From a bacterium (lineage in GTDB: Bacteria > 4484-113 > JAFGCY01): DNA of 51,965 bases. Location of the stretch: NCBI GenBank assembly GCA_020849855.1, contig JADZFO010000038.1:172010-223974 (forward strand), in the 5' to 3' direction. Positions 51,701 through 51,965 of this stretch are shown piece after piece; the first letter of the stretch is position 1; each line of letters begins with the position of its first letter. Below the pieces are notes generated by a model. That model did no database searches and was not told where the DNA came from. It was given only the letters and a program-made list of their open reading frames with translations. Made by a program: the position numbers and the translations under genes.

Positions 51701-51965
51701 TTACTGCTGGATCTTCACCAGCGGGCCGGCAAGCTCAGTGCTCTCGCTGCTGCTGCCATCCGGCCAGGTCACCGTGAGGCGGCTGGCTGTGGCACCGCTG
51801 GGGATACCAAAGTGCACAGGGCCAAGATAGCTGGACAACATGCCGCTGCCGGCCTGCACGATCCGCGTCAGCTTCGTGCCATCCGAGAGCTCCAGGCTCA
51901 GCTTCGCCCCGGCGGCCTGGGTGTTGGGGGCCTTGCCACTGAGGGACACCAGCAGGCCGCTGCCC
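51701..51965 (-). CDS. C-terminus of an ASPIC/UnbV-domain protein (cut by window end)
   Basis: The frame is open to the edge of the window, so only the last about 88 residues are seen. GAKLSLELSDGTKLTRIVQA, GSGMLSSYLGPVHFGIPSG and ASRLTVTWPDGSSSESTEL are the ASPIC/UnbV domain, which normally follows FG-GAP/VCBS repeats in large secreted calcium-binding proteins. The protein ends LVKIQQ. Nothing can be said about the start, signal or repeats, which lie beyond the window. Confidence 0.78.
   Translation of the reverse strand, partial: GSGLLVSLSGKAPNTQAAGAKLSLELSDGTKLTRIVQAGSGMLSSYLGPVHFGIPSGATASRLTVTWPDGSSSESTELAGPLVKIQQ

Overview
The window is GC-rich chromosomal DNA from a bacterium I cannot place in a phylum. 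Several proteins imply a cell envelope with an outer membrane: many lipobox lipoproteins, a secretin-type STN protein, WecA/WecB surface-glycan genes, and large secreted proteins with dockerin, PPC, PKD and ASPIC/UnbV modules. About 38 genes on both strands are supported, plus some remnants. The commonest gene-start signal is a TANNNT -10 box followed 5-8 nt later by the start codon (ATG, GTG, TTG and once apparently ATT). Most transcripts here are therefore probably leaderless. A minority of genes keep a clear Shine-Dalgarno sequence.

Layout. 1-6.0 kb: four paralogous two-helix membrane proteins of unknown function (three in an operon), a fragment of a fifth, and a PPC-repeat lipoprotein. 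6.0-9.8 kb: an orphan HicB-like protein, an ArsR regulator with its promoter and operator followed by two SRPBCC proteins, an AlkD-like DNA repair protein and a tandem DUF1801 protein. The last two are promoted from the ends of REPIN-like palindromes. 9.8-16.8 kb: an alcohol dehydrogenase, then separated succinate dehydrogenase/fumarate reductase flavoprotein and iron-sulfur genes with queC, a metallophosphoesterase and a secreted protein between them. 16.9-24.3 kb: a PKD/propeller lipoprotein, an EamA transporter, an M3 peptidase, a coiled-coil lipoprotein and GAPDH. 24.5-27.9 kb: UDP-GlcNAc 2-epimerase, a WecA-like transferase and a CAP-domain lipoprotein.

28.6-31.6 kb is an AT-richer island of small cassette-like genes separated by a 300-bp direct repeat (about 98% identical) and a second, shorter repeat. 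An array of short palindromes borders it. 32.1-40.1 kb: purB, a four-helix-bundle gene between inverted heptamer arrays, an rsuA/rluB-type pseudouridine synthase, a large membrane/FG-GAP protein that carries the domain of the small paralogs from the window start, a 3-hydroxyacyl-CoA dehydrogenase and a YtxH-like protein. 40.2-52.0 kb: a large lipoprotein, rhodanese, biotin ligase, an AMIN/STN-like protein, a dockerin lipoprotein, an ECF sigma/anti-sigma pair, a redoxin-like lipoprotein without the usual peroxidatic Cys, and the end of an ASPIC/UnbV protein.

The most unusual points are: (1) the membrane-protein family, its remnant and its large fused relative; (2) an unnamed N-terminal domain shared by three otherwise different lipoproteins; (3) the repeat-bounded cassette island; (4) GTAGGG...CCCTAC palindromic elements whose ends supply stop codons and -10 boxes; (5) heptamer arrays in inverted orientation around the four-helix-bundle gene; (6) pervasive leaderless starts, including a probable ATT start.
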